Shown piece by piece: positions 44,991-53,587 of a stretch of 64,000 nt of DNA. Origin of the DNA: Saprospiraceae bacterium (GTDB lineage Bacteria; Bacteroidota; Bacteroidia; Chitinophagales; Saprospiraceae); NCBI GenBank assembly GCA_016715985.1, contig JADJXD010000001.1:4216001-4280000 (forward strand), read 5' to 3'. Position 1 is the first letter of the stretch; each line of letters opens with the position of its first letter. The notes beneath the pieces are model-generated. The model searched no databases and was not told where the DNA came from. It saw only the letters and a program-made list of their open reading frames with translations. A program made the translations under genes and the position numbers.

Positions 44991-46292
44991 TTAAATATCA
45001 GGATCAGATGGTGTGCTCGTATTGTTATCTCTTTCTGAATTTGGATAAGGATAAAAGTTTCTGGTGCGTTCAGCATTTGCATCCAGCGGACCTGGTCTTC
45101 CAAATCTTCTGCTGTCTTCCAGTTTCAAACCTGAATTATACAGTTCGATACATCTGTTTTTGTAAATCGCCTCCAATATTGCATTTTGACTCATTGAACC
45201 ACTGTATGCCGGAAGTGCTGCATTCACCCCAAAACCGTCGTCTGTTTTAGTGAGGACTTTATTCAATTCTGTAATGGCATTATTCAGGTCATTTTTTCTT
45301 GCAAATGCTTCTGCTTTAATCAACATGATTTCTCCCGGAAGGTATAAAGGAATTTTTGAACTGAAACTGGTAAAAAAGCCTTTCCCTTCATTGGCGGTGG
45401 TTGTAAATACTTTAGATTTCAGATAAAAGAGAATCCTTCCATCATTTTCATCAGGCTTCAATGCACCACTCAATCCCAGATCTGCATCTTTCGGTTCGCA
45501 CACATTTACATTGCTGTAAGACACTTCGAAAATAGGATTTCTGGCAATATCGTCATAAGAAAATTCACTTTTAGATGTCAGGTTTACTTTATTTGCTTCT
45601 TCTAAGGCTTTGTCATTATTACCTAACATTAAATATGTTCTGGCAGCCATTGCCGAAAATGCAGAAGAAAAATTAATACCTGTCTGAAATCTTCCGTCAA
45701 TGGTAAGTTTTCCGCTATTTGCTGCATCTCTTCCTTGTTCAAAGAGCTTGATAGCTTCGTTCAGAACTGCTGTTCTGGCTGAAAACTCTGCATTTTTTCC
45801 GATTCCTATAGGTGCCTGTTCCCAATAAGTACCCAATTGTAATAATGCCAAACCTTTGTAAAGATTTGCATAACACAAAATACCATTTCTGAGACTTTCA
45901 TCACCTACAATACTCAGATTGCGTAGTATCAGATCTGCATTGGCTTTGATGATATGTGATTGTTCCCACAATCTTGAGACTACCGCATTATTTCCCTGAA
46001 CGTTGCCTTTACCGGCTTCAAGATTTGCTTCATCCGTATTGCCGGCATTGAGGACAATCAGCTCATTTGTACTTAATCCACTTGCAGTAATGGTAGAATA
46101 GATGGGAGATAATCTGCTTACAGAATAACTCCTTTGCAGTCCGTTTGCCAAAGCAATCAAACCATTTACATCTTTCACAACAGAGGGTTCAGTAGCCTGA
46201 CTTGGATTCAGGTATTCTTCCTTTGAGCATGATGAATAAAATAAACCTGCTGATATAATTAACAGAGTTGATAAAAATTTTATATTTTTCAT
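44991..46292 (-). CDS. SusD/RagB-family nutrient-binding lipoprotein
   Basis: A 433-residue lipoprotein (signal peptide with FYSSCSK, Cys near residue 22). TPR-like helices and the family's C-terminal pattern (LYLPGEIMLIKAEAFARKND and the IYKNRCIELYNSGLKLEDSR then FYPYPNSERDNN blocks) are typical of SusD. It caps the TonB-dependent transporter encoded upstream and binds substrate at the cell surface. It is 31 bases downstream of the susC-type gene. Confidence 0.93.
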   Translation of the reverse strand: MKNIKFLSTLLIISAGLFYSSCSKEEYLNPSQATEPSVVKDVNGLIALANGLQRSYSVSRLSPIYSTITASGLSTNELIVLNAGNTDEANLEAGKGNVQGNNAVVSRLWEQSHIIKANADLILRNLSIVGDESLRNGILCYANLYKGLALLQLGTYWEQAPIGIGKNAEFSARTAVLNEAIKLFEQGRDAANSGKLTIDGRFQTGINFSSAFSAMAARTYLMLGNNDKALEEANKVNLTSKSEFSYDDIARNPIFEVSYSNVNVCEPKDADLGLSGALKPDENDGRILFYLKSKVFTTTANEGKGFFTSFSSKIPLYLPGEIMLIKAEAFARKNDLNNAITELNKVLTKTDDGFGVNAALPAYSGSMSQNAILEAIYKNRCIELYNSGLKLEDSRRFGRPGPLDANAERTRNFYPYPNSERDNNTSTPSDPDI

Positions 46293-46323
46293 TTTATAAA
46301 TTTCTTTAAATGTTTAATAAATA

Positions 46324-49300
46324 TTAGAAACTTGCTCTCAAAGCAAATTGAATAGTCCTTGGAATCGGAACATTACCAAAATCAATTCCTCTCAATCTGT
46401 CTGAAACACCACCTGCATTTGTCTCCGGGTCATAACCGTCATAATTGTCAAAAGAAATCAGATTTCTTCCTATGACTGTAAGACTTAAATCAGAAACTCC
46501 TTTAACTAAGCTATTCGGAAACGTATACCCTAATGAAACTTCTCTAAGTTTGGTAAAGGACCCGCTTTCTATTCTCCACTCTTCGACAGGGTAGATAGAA
46601 AGAATATATCCTCTGGGCAATTCTCCTTTGATTTCTTTTTCAGAAATATCACCGATACCAACTCCTTGTCTGGTTCTTCTGTCCGCATTAAATACATCCG
46701 CACCATAAACACCATCTAACAGAAAACCAAAGTTTAATCTTTTATAGCGGAGATTGGTACCCAATGACATTGTAAAATCAGGATTTGGATCTCCGATTAT
46801 ATTTCGCAATGCACTTCCGGACGGCAAACCCGCTGCATTTCTGACAGGTGTAAATAGTTCAGCCCCCACAACATAACTTCCGGCAGGAATATTATCACCT
46901 TCTTTGTAAGGTGCAATGGTACCTTTTTCAGTCTGCTCAAGACCCCATTCGTTTTTAATGGTATTGCCATCAGCATCTCTTGAAAAGTAAGTTCCATAAA
47001 ATACACCCACAGGTTGACCCTTTACCAAAAACACAGGTGCGCCAGCCACATTGTTTATGGCAGCAATCGGCGAGCCTAATTCTACCACCTGATTTCTGTT
47101 TCGGCTATAGACACCATACAGATTCCATTCAAAATCTTTTGTTCTGACAGGATTATAATTTAAAGTAAGTTCGATACCTTTATTATTAATTTGCCCCACG
47201 TTATCCAAACCACTGGTACCACCTTGTGATGCAGCAAGCTGACGACTGACAATCAGGTCAAATACATCCTGATTATAGTATGTAAAACCCAGATTCACTT
47301 TATTGTTGAAAAAACTCATATCTGCGCCTACTTCAATTTCTCTGGTTCTTTCCGGAGCTACATTTTCAGATGCTATCTGAGCACTTGGAATGTAAGTGTT
47401 TTTGCCAAGATAATTGACAGAACTGATCAGATTAAATCGATCATATGCACCCAACGCTGCTACTCCTCCTGCTTCACCAAAAGATCCTCTTAGTTTCAGA
47501 GAATTCCAGCTATTGGCTAAGGAACTGTTTTTCCAGAAATTACTTTCAGAAACTACATAACTGAGACTGGCTTTACTGTAAAACTGATTACGCTGACTTG
47601 GGCTGAAGATAGAAGAATTATCGACCCTACCCGCTAAGGTTACAAACAATTGGTTATTGTATCCCACAGTCTGTTGAAGGAAGTAACCGTCTATCCAGAA
47701 TCTGTTTTGACCATATGATGTCAATCTATTGGCAGAGCCATTGACAGAAGTGATTCCGGGAGCTATATTTTCACCTGATGAAGTCAAAAGATCCACTCTG
47801 GAATTCTGATAACCGTATCCTGCGATAGTGCTGGAAGAAAATTTATCAAATTCTTTATTATATGAAATATTAAAATCCGTATTATAAAGTAAAGAGTTAT
47901 TAGTAGTTGTGGCAGCAAATCCATTCGCATAATATGCGATATTGACATTTGCATACGGATAAACAGGTATAAATTGAGATCCTACCTGTGAAAATGCATC
48001 CAATCCTCCGATGATATCAATTTTCAAACCTTCGATAGGGAAAAGTGACAATTTTGCATTACTGATCGTTCTGTTTACATTCTGATTAAAATCAAAAGTC
48101 TGCACCGCAGAAAGTGGGTTGATTCTGGTAGGTTCCACCGCTTTAAGATTATCGTTGGCATCTTTTTCGGCAGCATTCCAGATATTATTGGTAATATTTA
48201 TACCATTTATTGGGCTAAAAAATACATTTCCATTGGGTAATTCTTTTGCTTTACTGTTGATGGCGTTTACTCCTACTGAAACGGACGCCCATGATGTGAG
48301 TATCTGATCAAGGTTTAATCTCAAAGCTACTCTTGAAAAGTCTGTATTTTCAATGATTCCCTGATTATTCATAAAAGATGCTCCGGCATAATATTTGGTT
48401 TTTTCAGATCCGCCACTCACGTTTACAAAATTGTCCGTACCGATTCCGGTTCTGAAAATATTATCCTGATAATCATAACGGGTGACATCTACCAGATTAT
48501 TTGCCAGATTAAAAGTAGCGCCGTCACGAATGACAGTTGTAGTGGTGGTGCCGGGATTTTGAGAAATTTGAGCAGCCGATACATTTGAAATATTCCCAAG
48601 TCTCAGTGCAGCAAATCCAAACTGTTTGCCATATGTGGAAATAAATACCTTTTGTCTGATCTGGTTAACATTCAGACTTGTACCAACAGTTATTTTGGGT
48701 TTTCCGGCTACTCCTCTTTTGGTTGTGATCAGGACGACACCATTAGATGCTCTTGAACCATATATTGCAGCAGCGGCAGCACCGTTGATGACATTAATAC
48801 TCTCAATATCATTTGGATTTATATCAGCCATCCTGGGAGTACCTATGGCCGCTTCACCGGCAGGAACTCCTGCTTGCGTAACAGGTGTTGCACTGTTACT
48901 TACTATTACTCCATCAATGACATAAAGAGGATCAGACCCACCCTGAATGGAATTGACCCCTCTGAGATTGATATTCATTGCTCCGGCAGGATCACCTGAA
49001 GTCTGCGTAATTCTGGCTCCTGCTACCCGCCCCTGTAACGATGTAATAGCATTGGAAGAACCGGATTTTTCAATGTCCGAACCATTAATGGATGTTATGG
49101 CATTTCCAAGTTGTCTTCTGCTTGCTGTCAGTGAAGATCCCGTAACTACTACTTCGTCAAGACCCAGAGCATCCGGAAACAAAGTACTATTCAATTCATA
49201 ATCTCTTTTGGTTCCTGAAATCACAACATTTTCGGTCTTGGATGCATACCCGATGTAAGAGAATGTCAGCTTGTAAGTACCTTCCGGCAGGTTGCCTTTT

Positions 49301-49503
49301 AATTCGTACATGCCGTTAATGTCTGTAATTGTACCGAGTGACGTTCCTCCGAGTGCAATGTTCACTCCTATCAGAGCTTCATCATTGTTGTCTGTAACGG
49401 TGCCCTTTAAAGTAAAGGATGCCTGTGCCTGTAGGAAAATGGTGCCTGCGAATGTAAAAAGTACAGTCACTACACATTTCAGAAAAAAGTTTTTTTTAAA
49501 CAT
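46324..49503 (-). CDS. SusC/RagA-family TonB-dependent transporter
   Basis: A 1059-residue outer-membrane protein. Signal peptide, then an N-terminal carboxypeptidase-regulatory-like domain (LKGTVTDNNDEALIGVNIAL), then the plug with the SusC motif (GLDEVVVTGSSLTASRRQLG and YVIDGVIV), then the 22-strand barrel ending in the terminal aromatic residue (FALRASF). It imports a ligand delivered by the adjacent SusD partner using TonB energy. The substrate cannot be read directly; the upstream glycosidase suggests cell-wall-type sugars. Confidence 0.95.
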   Translation of the reverse strand: MFKKNFFLKCVVTVLFTFAGTIFLQAQASFTLKGTVTDNNDEALIGVNIALGGTSLGTITDINGMYELKGNLPEGTYKLTFSYIGYASKTENVVISGTKRDYELNSTLFPDALGLDEVVVTGSSLTASRRQLGNAITSINGSDIEKSGSSNAITSLQGRVAGARITQTSGDPAGAMNINLRGVNSIQGGSDPLYVIDGVIVSNSATPVTQAGVPAGEAAIGTPRMADINPNDIESINVINGAAAAAIYGSRASNGVVLITTKRGVAGKPKITVGTSLNVNQIRQKVFISTYGKQFGFAALRLGNISNVSAAQISQNPGTTTTTVIRDGATFNLANNLVDVTRYDYQDNIFRTGIGTDNFVNVSGGSEKTKYYAGASFMNNQGIIENTDFSRVALRLNLDQILTSWASVSVGVNAINSKAKELPNGNVFFSPINGINITNNIWNAAEKDANDNLKAVEPTRINPLSAVQTFDFNQNVNRTISNAKLSLFPIEGLKIDIIGGLDAFSQVGSQFIPVYPYANVNIAYYANGFAATTTNNSLLYNTDFNISYNKEFDKFSSSTIAGYGYQNSRVDLLTSSGENIAPGITSVNGSANRLTSYGQNRFWIDGYFLQQTVGYNNQLFVTLAGRVDNSSIFSPSQRNQFYSKASLSYVVSESNFWKNSSLANSWNSLKLRGSFGEAGGVAALGAYDRFNLISSVNYLGKNTYIPSAQIASENVAPERTREIEVGADMSFFNNKVNLGFTYYNQDVFDLIVSRQLAASQGGTSGLDNVGQINNKGIELTLNYNPVRTKDFEWNLYGVYSRNRNQVVELGSPIAAINNVAGAPVFLVKGQPVGVFYGTYFSRDADGNTIKNEWGLEQTEKGTIAPYKEGDNIPAGSYVVGAELFTPVRNAAGLPSGSALRNIIGDPNPDFTMSLGTNLRYKRLNFGFLLDGVYGADVFNADRRTRQGVGIGDISEKEIKGELPRGYILSIYPVEEWRIESGSFTKLREVSLGYTFPNSLVKGVSDLSLTVIGRNLISFDNYDGYDPETNAGGVSDRLRGIDFGNVPIPRTIQFALRASF

Positions 49504-49721
49504 GTGGCTTTAATGATTTAATGGTTCTAAAATAAAATTTGAAAACATACTAATAAAATTCTGATTTTAAACAGTGTTTTTAATAAAATGACTGCATCTG
49601 AATTTGAAATCAAATGTATGAATAGAATTGTATTCTTATAGTAAAAAAATAACAATTTGTTTACAAAAAGAAATTGGTTCGTTGGAAGGGAGTACAAAGC
49701 AGATTGAGACTTAGTAAATTT

Positions 49722-50843
49722 TTATGAAATTTTACTAAAATAAAGCTGATTGCTGAAAAATTTTTCTTCGATTTCTTTTTCGGGAACTTCTTCGTTGACA
49801 TAGGCAATCAGGTCATCGTCTCCGATCAGAAGTTCAGCAGCAGTGTGATCCGAACCGTATTCATATGGTCCGGATAGCCAGAATTCTTTTATTACATTTT
49901 CATTTCTTAACAGATACATGATATATAATGTACCAAACACAGTGTGATAATGATGTGTGTTTTCAACAAATAGTTGCCAGCCTTGGCATAATACATTTGT
50001 ATGCTTGTGATATACCGGAATAAATTCAGTGGGGCGCAACAATGCAAGTTTGTTGAATCTTCTGTTGAAGTGATTTGCAATTTTTTGACACATCGTTAAT
50101 GAAATCTCAGGGTGTCCAAATAACTCAAAAGGCCTTGTTGTTCCTCGACCTTCACTAAGACTTGTAGCTTCCCAAAAACACTGTCCCGGATAGACTATTA
50201 AAGATGACAAAGAGGGCAGATTGGGAGAAGGTGGGATAAAATATGAAGGATATGTATCTTTAGTTTTTATTTTAACCACTTTGACAGAAAGTTTTTTTCT
50301 TAAAATATACCAATCACAAAGTTGACCTGTACTCATTCCATGTCGGTGCGGCAATCCCGAAGGACCTAAAATAGAAGTATATTCTTCCTTTATTACAGTG
50401 CCTTCCACTTTTGCACCCAATGGATTGGTTCTGTCAATGATAAAAAATGTCCCTCGAAAAAATGAATCAGATGCCATCTCCAAAAGACTGAACAAATGGA
50501 ATATATATGTATAATAACGGACACCTACATCAGCTATATCTGCAATAATTGCATCCGAATCTTTCAAAATAGAATGATCTGCCGTCAATTTTCCAAGACC
50601 TTTATTATAAATCGATACAGACGGTATTCCTTTATACCAACTGTCACTGATATCTACCTGGTCCTGTTGGGTAGCAAAGAGTCCGTGTTCAGGAGCAAGT
50701 ATGACTTTGAGTTTATGGAGCTCAATTAGAATATCAAACAGATATTTTTTCCTTTTGAAATCAAAAGCTGTATGATTGCAAAAAAGCACAATATTTTTTG
50801 ATTGTTGAAAGAGATCTTGTTTCAGCAATTGATTATAATCCAT
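49722..50843 (-). CDS. DUF1343 protein, NamZ-type exo-beta-N-acetylmuramidase
   Basis: A 373-residue protein of the DUF1343 family, whose characterised member NamZ removes terminal MurNAc from peptidoglycan fragments. Landmarks are ILAPEHGLFATQQ, IADVGVRYYTYIF, IIDRTNPLGAKVEG, HRHGMSTGQL and the SLSEGRGTTRPFELFG block. No signal peptide is evident, unlike many secreted relatives, so it may act in the cytoplasm or the start may lie further upstream. It starts one base after the esterase gene ends. Confidence 0.85.
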   Translation of the reverse strand: MDYNQLLKQDLFQQSKNIVLFCNHTAFDFKRKKYLFDILIELHKLKVILAPEHGLFATQQDQVDISDSWYKGIPSVSIYNKGLGKLTADHSILKDSDAIIADIADVGVRYYTYIFHLFSLLEMASDSFFRGTFFIIDRTNPLGAKVEGTVIKEEYTSILGPSGLPHRHGMSTGQLCDWYILRKKLSVKVVKIKTKDTYPSYFIPPSPNLPSLSSLIVYPGQCFWEATSLSEGRGTTRPFELFGHPEISLTMCQKIANHFNRRFNKLALLRPTEFIPVYHKHTNVLCQGWQLFVENTHHYHTVFGTLYIMYLLRNENVIKEFWLSGPYEYGSDHTAAELLIGDDDLIAYVNEEVPEKEIEEKFFSNQLYFSKIS

Positions 50844-50844
50844 T

Positions 50845-52581
50845 TCAATATATCCAGCTTTTCAGGTCTGCTCCTTTTGGAGCCCTTAATTTTACTTCTT
50901 TGGTCCATTTAGGTATAAACATTCTGTGATATCTGAGTCTGGAAATTGCATTGGGTTGTGAGTGGTCTCCATTCCAGCAATGTTCGGCTCTGTCCCCGTA
51001 ATCCACTTCGCCATCATAATGTGGATCCGATGTTTCTTTGAGTATTTCTTCGGCTAAATATACAGCATTATTCAGATAATAATTATCCATATCGCCGCAA
51101 TAGAGATGTATTTTTCCTCTCCATTTTTGTCCATTTTTTTGCCAGTCGCGTTTCATAATATATGCCAGATCATAGTTCTCTTTCCAATAGTCAGCAACTT
51201 TCCTGTCAATTTCTCCTGTGACTTTATTCCATATGGGCATGGGGTAACCATCATTCCCGACCGGAGAGTAGGTTGCATCCCATACATCCCATTGCTGACC
51301 CGATCGGCTTTTATCACCCAAGGCCAGCTCTCTGTAGTTCATTTCTTTTAAGGTAGCACTTACTTGCCCGAGGTAATTTCGTTGACCCGGTCGTGGTGTT
51401 TTTTTAAATCTGCTGTCCACATAATACGCATTATTATCATTGTAAATATCCACCACGGTATATGCTCTGAAGTCTATCGGGTCAGGACATGCCGCATAAC
51501 ATCCGTTATATTCTTCAGGATAAAACAACTGAACTGCCAATGCTTCCCAGCCACCCGTGCTTCCGCCATAGGTAAATCTTGCCCAACCTTCACCGATTCC
51601 TCTGAATTCTTTTTCAATATGTGGTATTAATTCATACGTGATTGCATCACCATACGGGCCCTGATTGGCTGAATTTACGGCATAAGAATCATCGTAAAAC
51701 GGGGTAGGGTGCTGTATTTCAATAGCAAGAACTCTTGGGAAATCCGGGCCGGTCCAGATTTTGTAAAAATCATATGCTTCCTGTTCCATTATCCTGTTGT
51801 AACAAGCGAGTTTGAATCTATCACTATAAACACAAGGTATCGTTGTATCTGGAGGAGTGGTCCGGAATCCTCCAAAATCGTCTGGAAAATGACCGTGAAA
51901 TATAGCTAGCGGATATCTTGATTCCGGATGTTTTGACCAGTCTTTGGGAAGTAATATATGCGCTCCGAGATACATATCTCTTCCCCAAAAATCCGACAAT
52001 AGTTTGCTTTTAATTTTGATGTGCTTTACATACTCAGTGTCTTCGGGGACAGATACGGCAGGTATTGTTTTATTCAGTTCGATTTTTATGACGGAAGGAG
52101 CATTGGAATCGATCTGGATTTCTATAGGGGTATTGTATAAATTTCCGGGTGCCAGATTCCATTGCTGTCCTTCCCCTCTATCCATAGGCAACTTCAAAAT
52201 ACTACCATCTGCTTTGGTGAAGGTTTCATATTTATGAAATAAAGCCTGAACGTAATAAGTACCCGGTGGTATTTCTGTCATGCTTTCGATAGGATAACCA
52301 AATTCGGACCCGTCTAATTCAATTTTTTGACCTTTTGACCAATCTTCCACATTTTTTCCAAAAACCAATTGTGTATCAGGGCCATCTGCAATCTGAAACC
52401 GAGGTTCTTTTTTGTTATTATCTGAAAGCATAAAAAGTATCCTTCCATCTTTGATATCCTGAGCAAGGCTGTCCGGAACGGATATTTCAACTTTTAATTT
52501 TGATAAAGACTTTTTATCTGTTGGGGTACAGGATGTGACTAACATGGTGCAAATACACAGGGCACAAAAAAGTGTTTTCAT
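50845..52581 (-). CDS. Secreted esterase-like alpha/beta hydrolase lipoprotein
   Basis: A 578-residue protein from ATG 52581 (a TTG two codons upstream is in frame). A lipoprotein signal (MLVTSCTP) is followed by an N-terminal beta domain and a catalytic alpha/beta hydrolase domain of the enterochelin esterase/esterase D type. The nucleophile elbow is GGSTGGWEALA. A segment rich in Asp and His near the end (GDRAEHCWNGDHSQPNA) could supply the other catalytic residues. It lies directly before the NamZ-type gene, and the two are evidently one transcription unit. Confidence 0.8.
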   Translation of the reverse strand: MKTLFCALCICTMLVTSCTPTDKKSLSKLKVEISVPDSLAQDIKDGRILFMLSDNNKKEPRFQIADGPDTQLVFGKNVEDWSKGQKIELDGSEFGYPIESMTEIPPGTYYVQALFHKYETFTKADGSILKLPMDRGEGQQWNLAPGNLYNTPIEIQIDSNAPSVIKIELNKTIPAVSVPEDTEYVKHIKIKSKLLSDFWGRDMYLGAHILLPKDWSKHPESRYPLAIFHGHFPDDFGGFRTTPPDTTIPCVYSDRFKLACYNRIMEQEAYDFYKIWTGPDFPRVLAIEIQHPTPFYDDSYAVNSANQGPYGDAITYELIPHIEKEFRGIGEGWARFTYGGSTGGWEALAVQLFYPEEYNGCYAACPDPIDFRAYTVVDIYNDNNAYYVDSRFKKTPRPGQRNYLGQVSATLKEMNYRELALGDKSRSGQQWDVWDATYSPVGNDGYPMPIWNKVTGEIDRKVADYWKENYDLAYIMKRDWQKNGQKWRGKIHLYCGDMDNYYLNNAVYLAEEILKETSDPHYDGEVDYGDRAEHCWNGDHSQPNAISRLRYHRMFIPKWTKEVKLRAPKGADLKSWIY

Positions 52582-52862
52582 GAACAAACAATTTTATTTC
52601 GGAAAAATACGAAAAAAAGTTTAATGTACTACAGTGACTCGATTTTTACACATCAGGTTTAATGATTATATTAATGAAGTTACTTAAAGTATTATATGCA
52701 AAAAAGTAAATGGACTAACTTTTAGTGTAGTTAATTTTATTACCTTCCAAACTAAGTCCGTAAATAAATTATATAAATAAAATAAAATATTGTGTAAGAA
52801 ACTATATCAGGAAAATCTGACTTTTGCGCATCGATAATAATGTCGCTATAAAATTAATTTAA

Positions 52863-53390
52863 ATGATAAATATTTTTACAATCAGAACCAATAAAGATCA
52901 CAAAGGTGGAAGCGGATTAACTATTTTATGCAGAAATGTTGCTATTGCAGCTATGATGATTTTCTTCGTGAGTCAGAATACTTTCGCTCAGGCGACAGGC
53001 GATTCTTACAAAACAGCAGTCGGAGTTAAATTTTACCCGACAGGCGTGACCGTCAAATCATTTATGGGTTCCAATTTAGCATTTGAAGCAATTGGTTATT
53101 TTTGGGAAAGAGGTACACGAATTACAGGACTATTTGAGTATCATTATAATCTGTCATCAAGTGGCAATTTAAAGTGGTATATTGGTCCGGGAGCACACGT
53201 TGGATTTTACAAACCCGCATTTTATGATGGTGGTACAAGCGTTGGTTTGGATGGTGTTTTGGGATTAGATTACAAATTTCCAGGTATTCCGATCAATATT
53301 TCATTGGATTGGCAACCGTCATTCGAATTTGGTGATTATGCCGGTTTTAGCGGTAATTGGGGAGGTATAGGATTGAGATTGGCTTTTTAA
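52863..53390 (+). CDS. Small outer-membrane beta-barrel protein
   Basis: A 175-residue protein with a Sec signal peptide (positively charged start, cleavage near FAQA at about residue 43). The mature part alternates polar and hydrophobic residues in the manner of an eight-strand barrel and ends with an aromatic residue (GGIGLRLAF), the usual barrel-assembly signal. No known family is recognised. Function unknown. Confidence 0.65.
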   Translation: MINIFTIRTNKDHKGGSGLTILCRNVAIAAMMIFFVSQNTFAQATGDSYKTAVGVKFYPTGVTVKSFMGSNLAFEAIGYFWERGTRITGLFEYHYNLSSSGNLKWYIGPGAHVGFYKPAFYDGGTSVGLDGVLGLDYKFPGIPINISLDWQPSFEFGDYAGFSGNWGGIGLRLAF

Positions 53391-53420
53391 TTTAAACATC
53401 AGCTACTACTGGTATTTATA

Positions 53421-53473
53421 AAAAAAATCCTTGACCCGGCCTTTACGAAAGCTGGAATCAAGGATTTTTTTTT
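53421..53473 (+). terminator. Terminator after the barrel gene
   Basis: Stem of about 12-14 pairs (AATCCTTGA on one side, TCAAGGATT on the other, extended by A/T pairs) with a long loop, followed by nine T. It starts 31 bases after the stop. Confidence 0.75.
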
Positions 53474-53560
53474 GCTTTTACGACAAAAAATATGCCTGGT
53501 ATGAATACACTATTTGTAATTGTTAATCAGGAATTAATCTGATTCCCGGAAGTATTGCTT

Positions 53561-53568
53561 TATCTTTG
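53561..53568 (+). promoter_or_regulatory. -7 box (TATCTTTG) for the secreted endonuclease gene
   Basis: Canonical TAnnTTTG followed by C, 19 bases before the ATG at 53588. Confidence 0.6.
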
Positions 53569-53587
53569 CAGTCTTAATTGATTAAAT

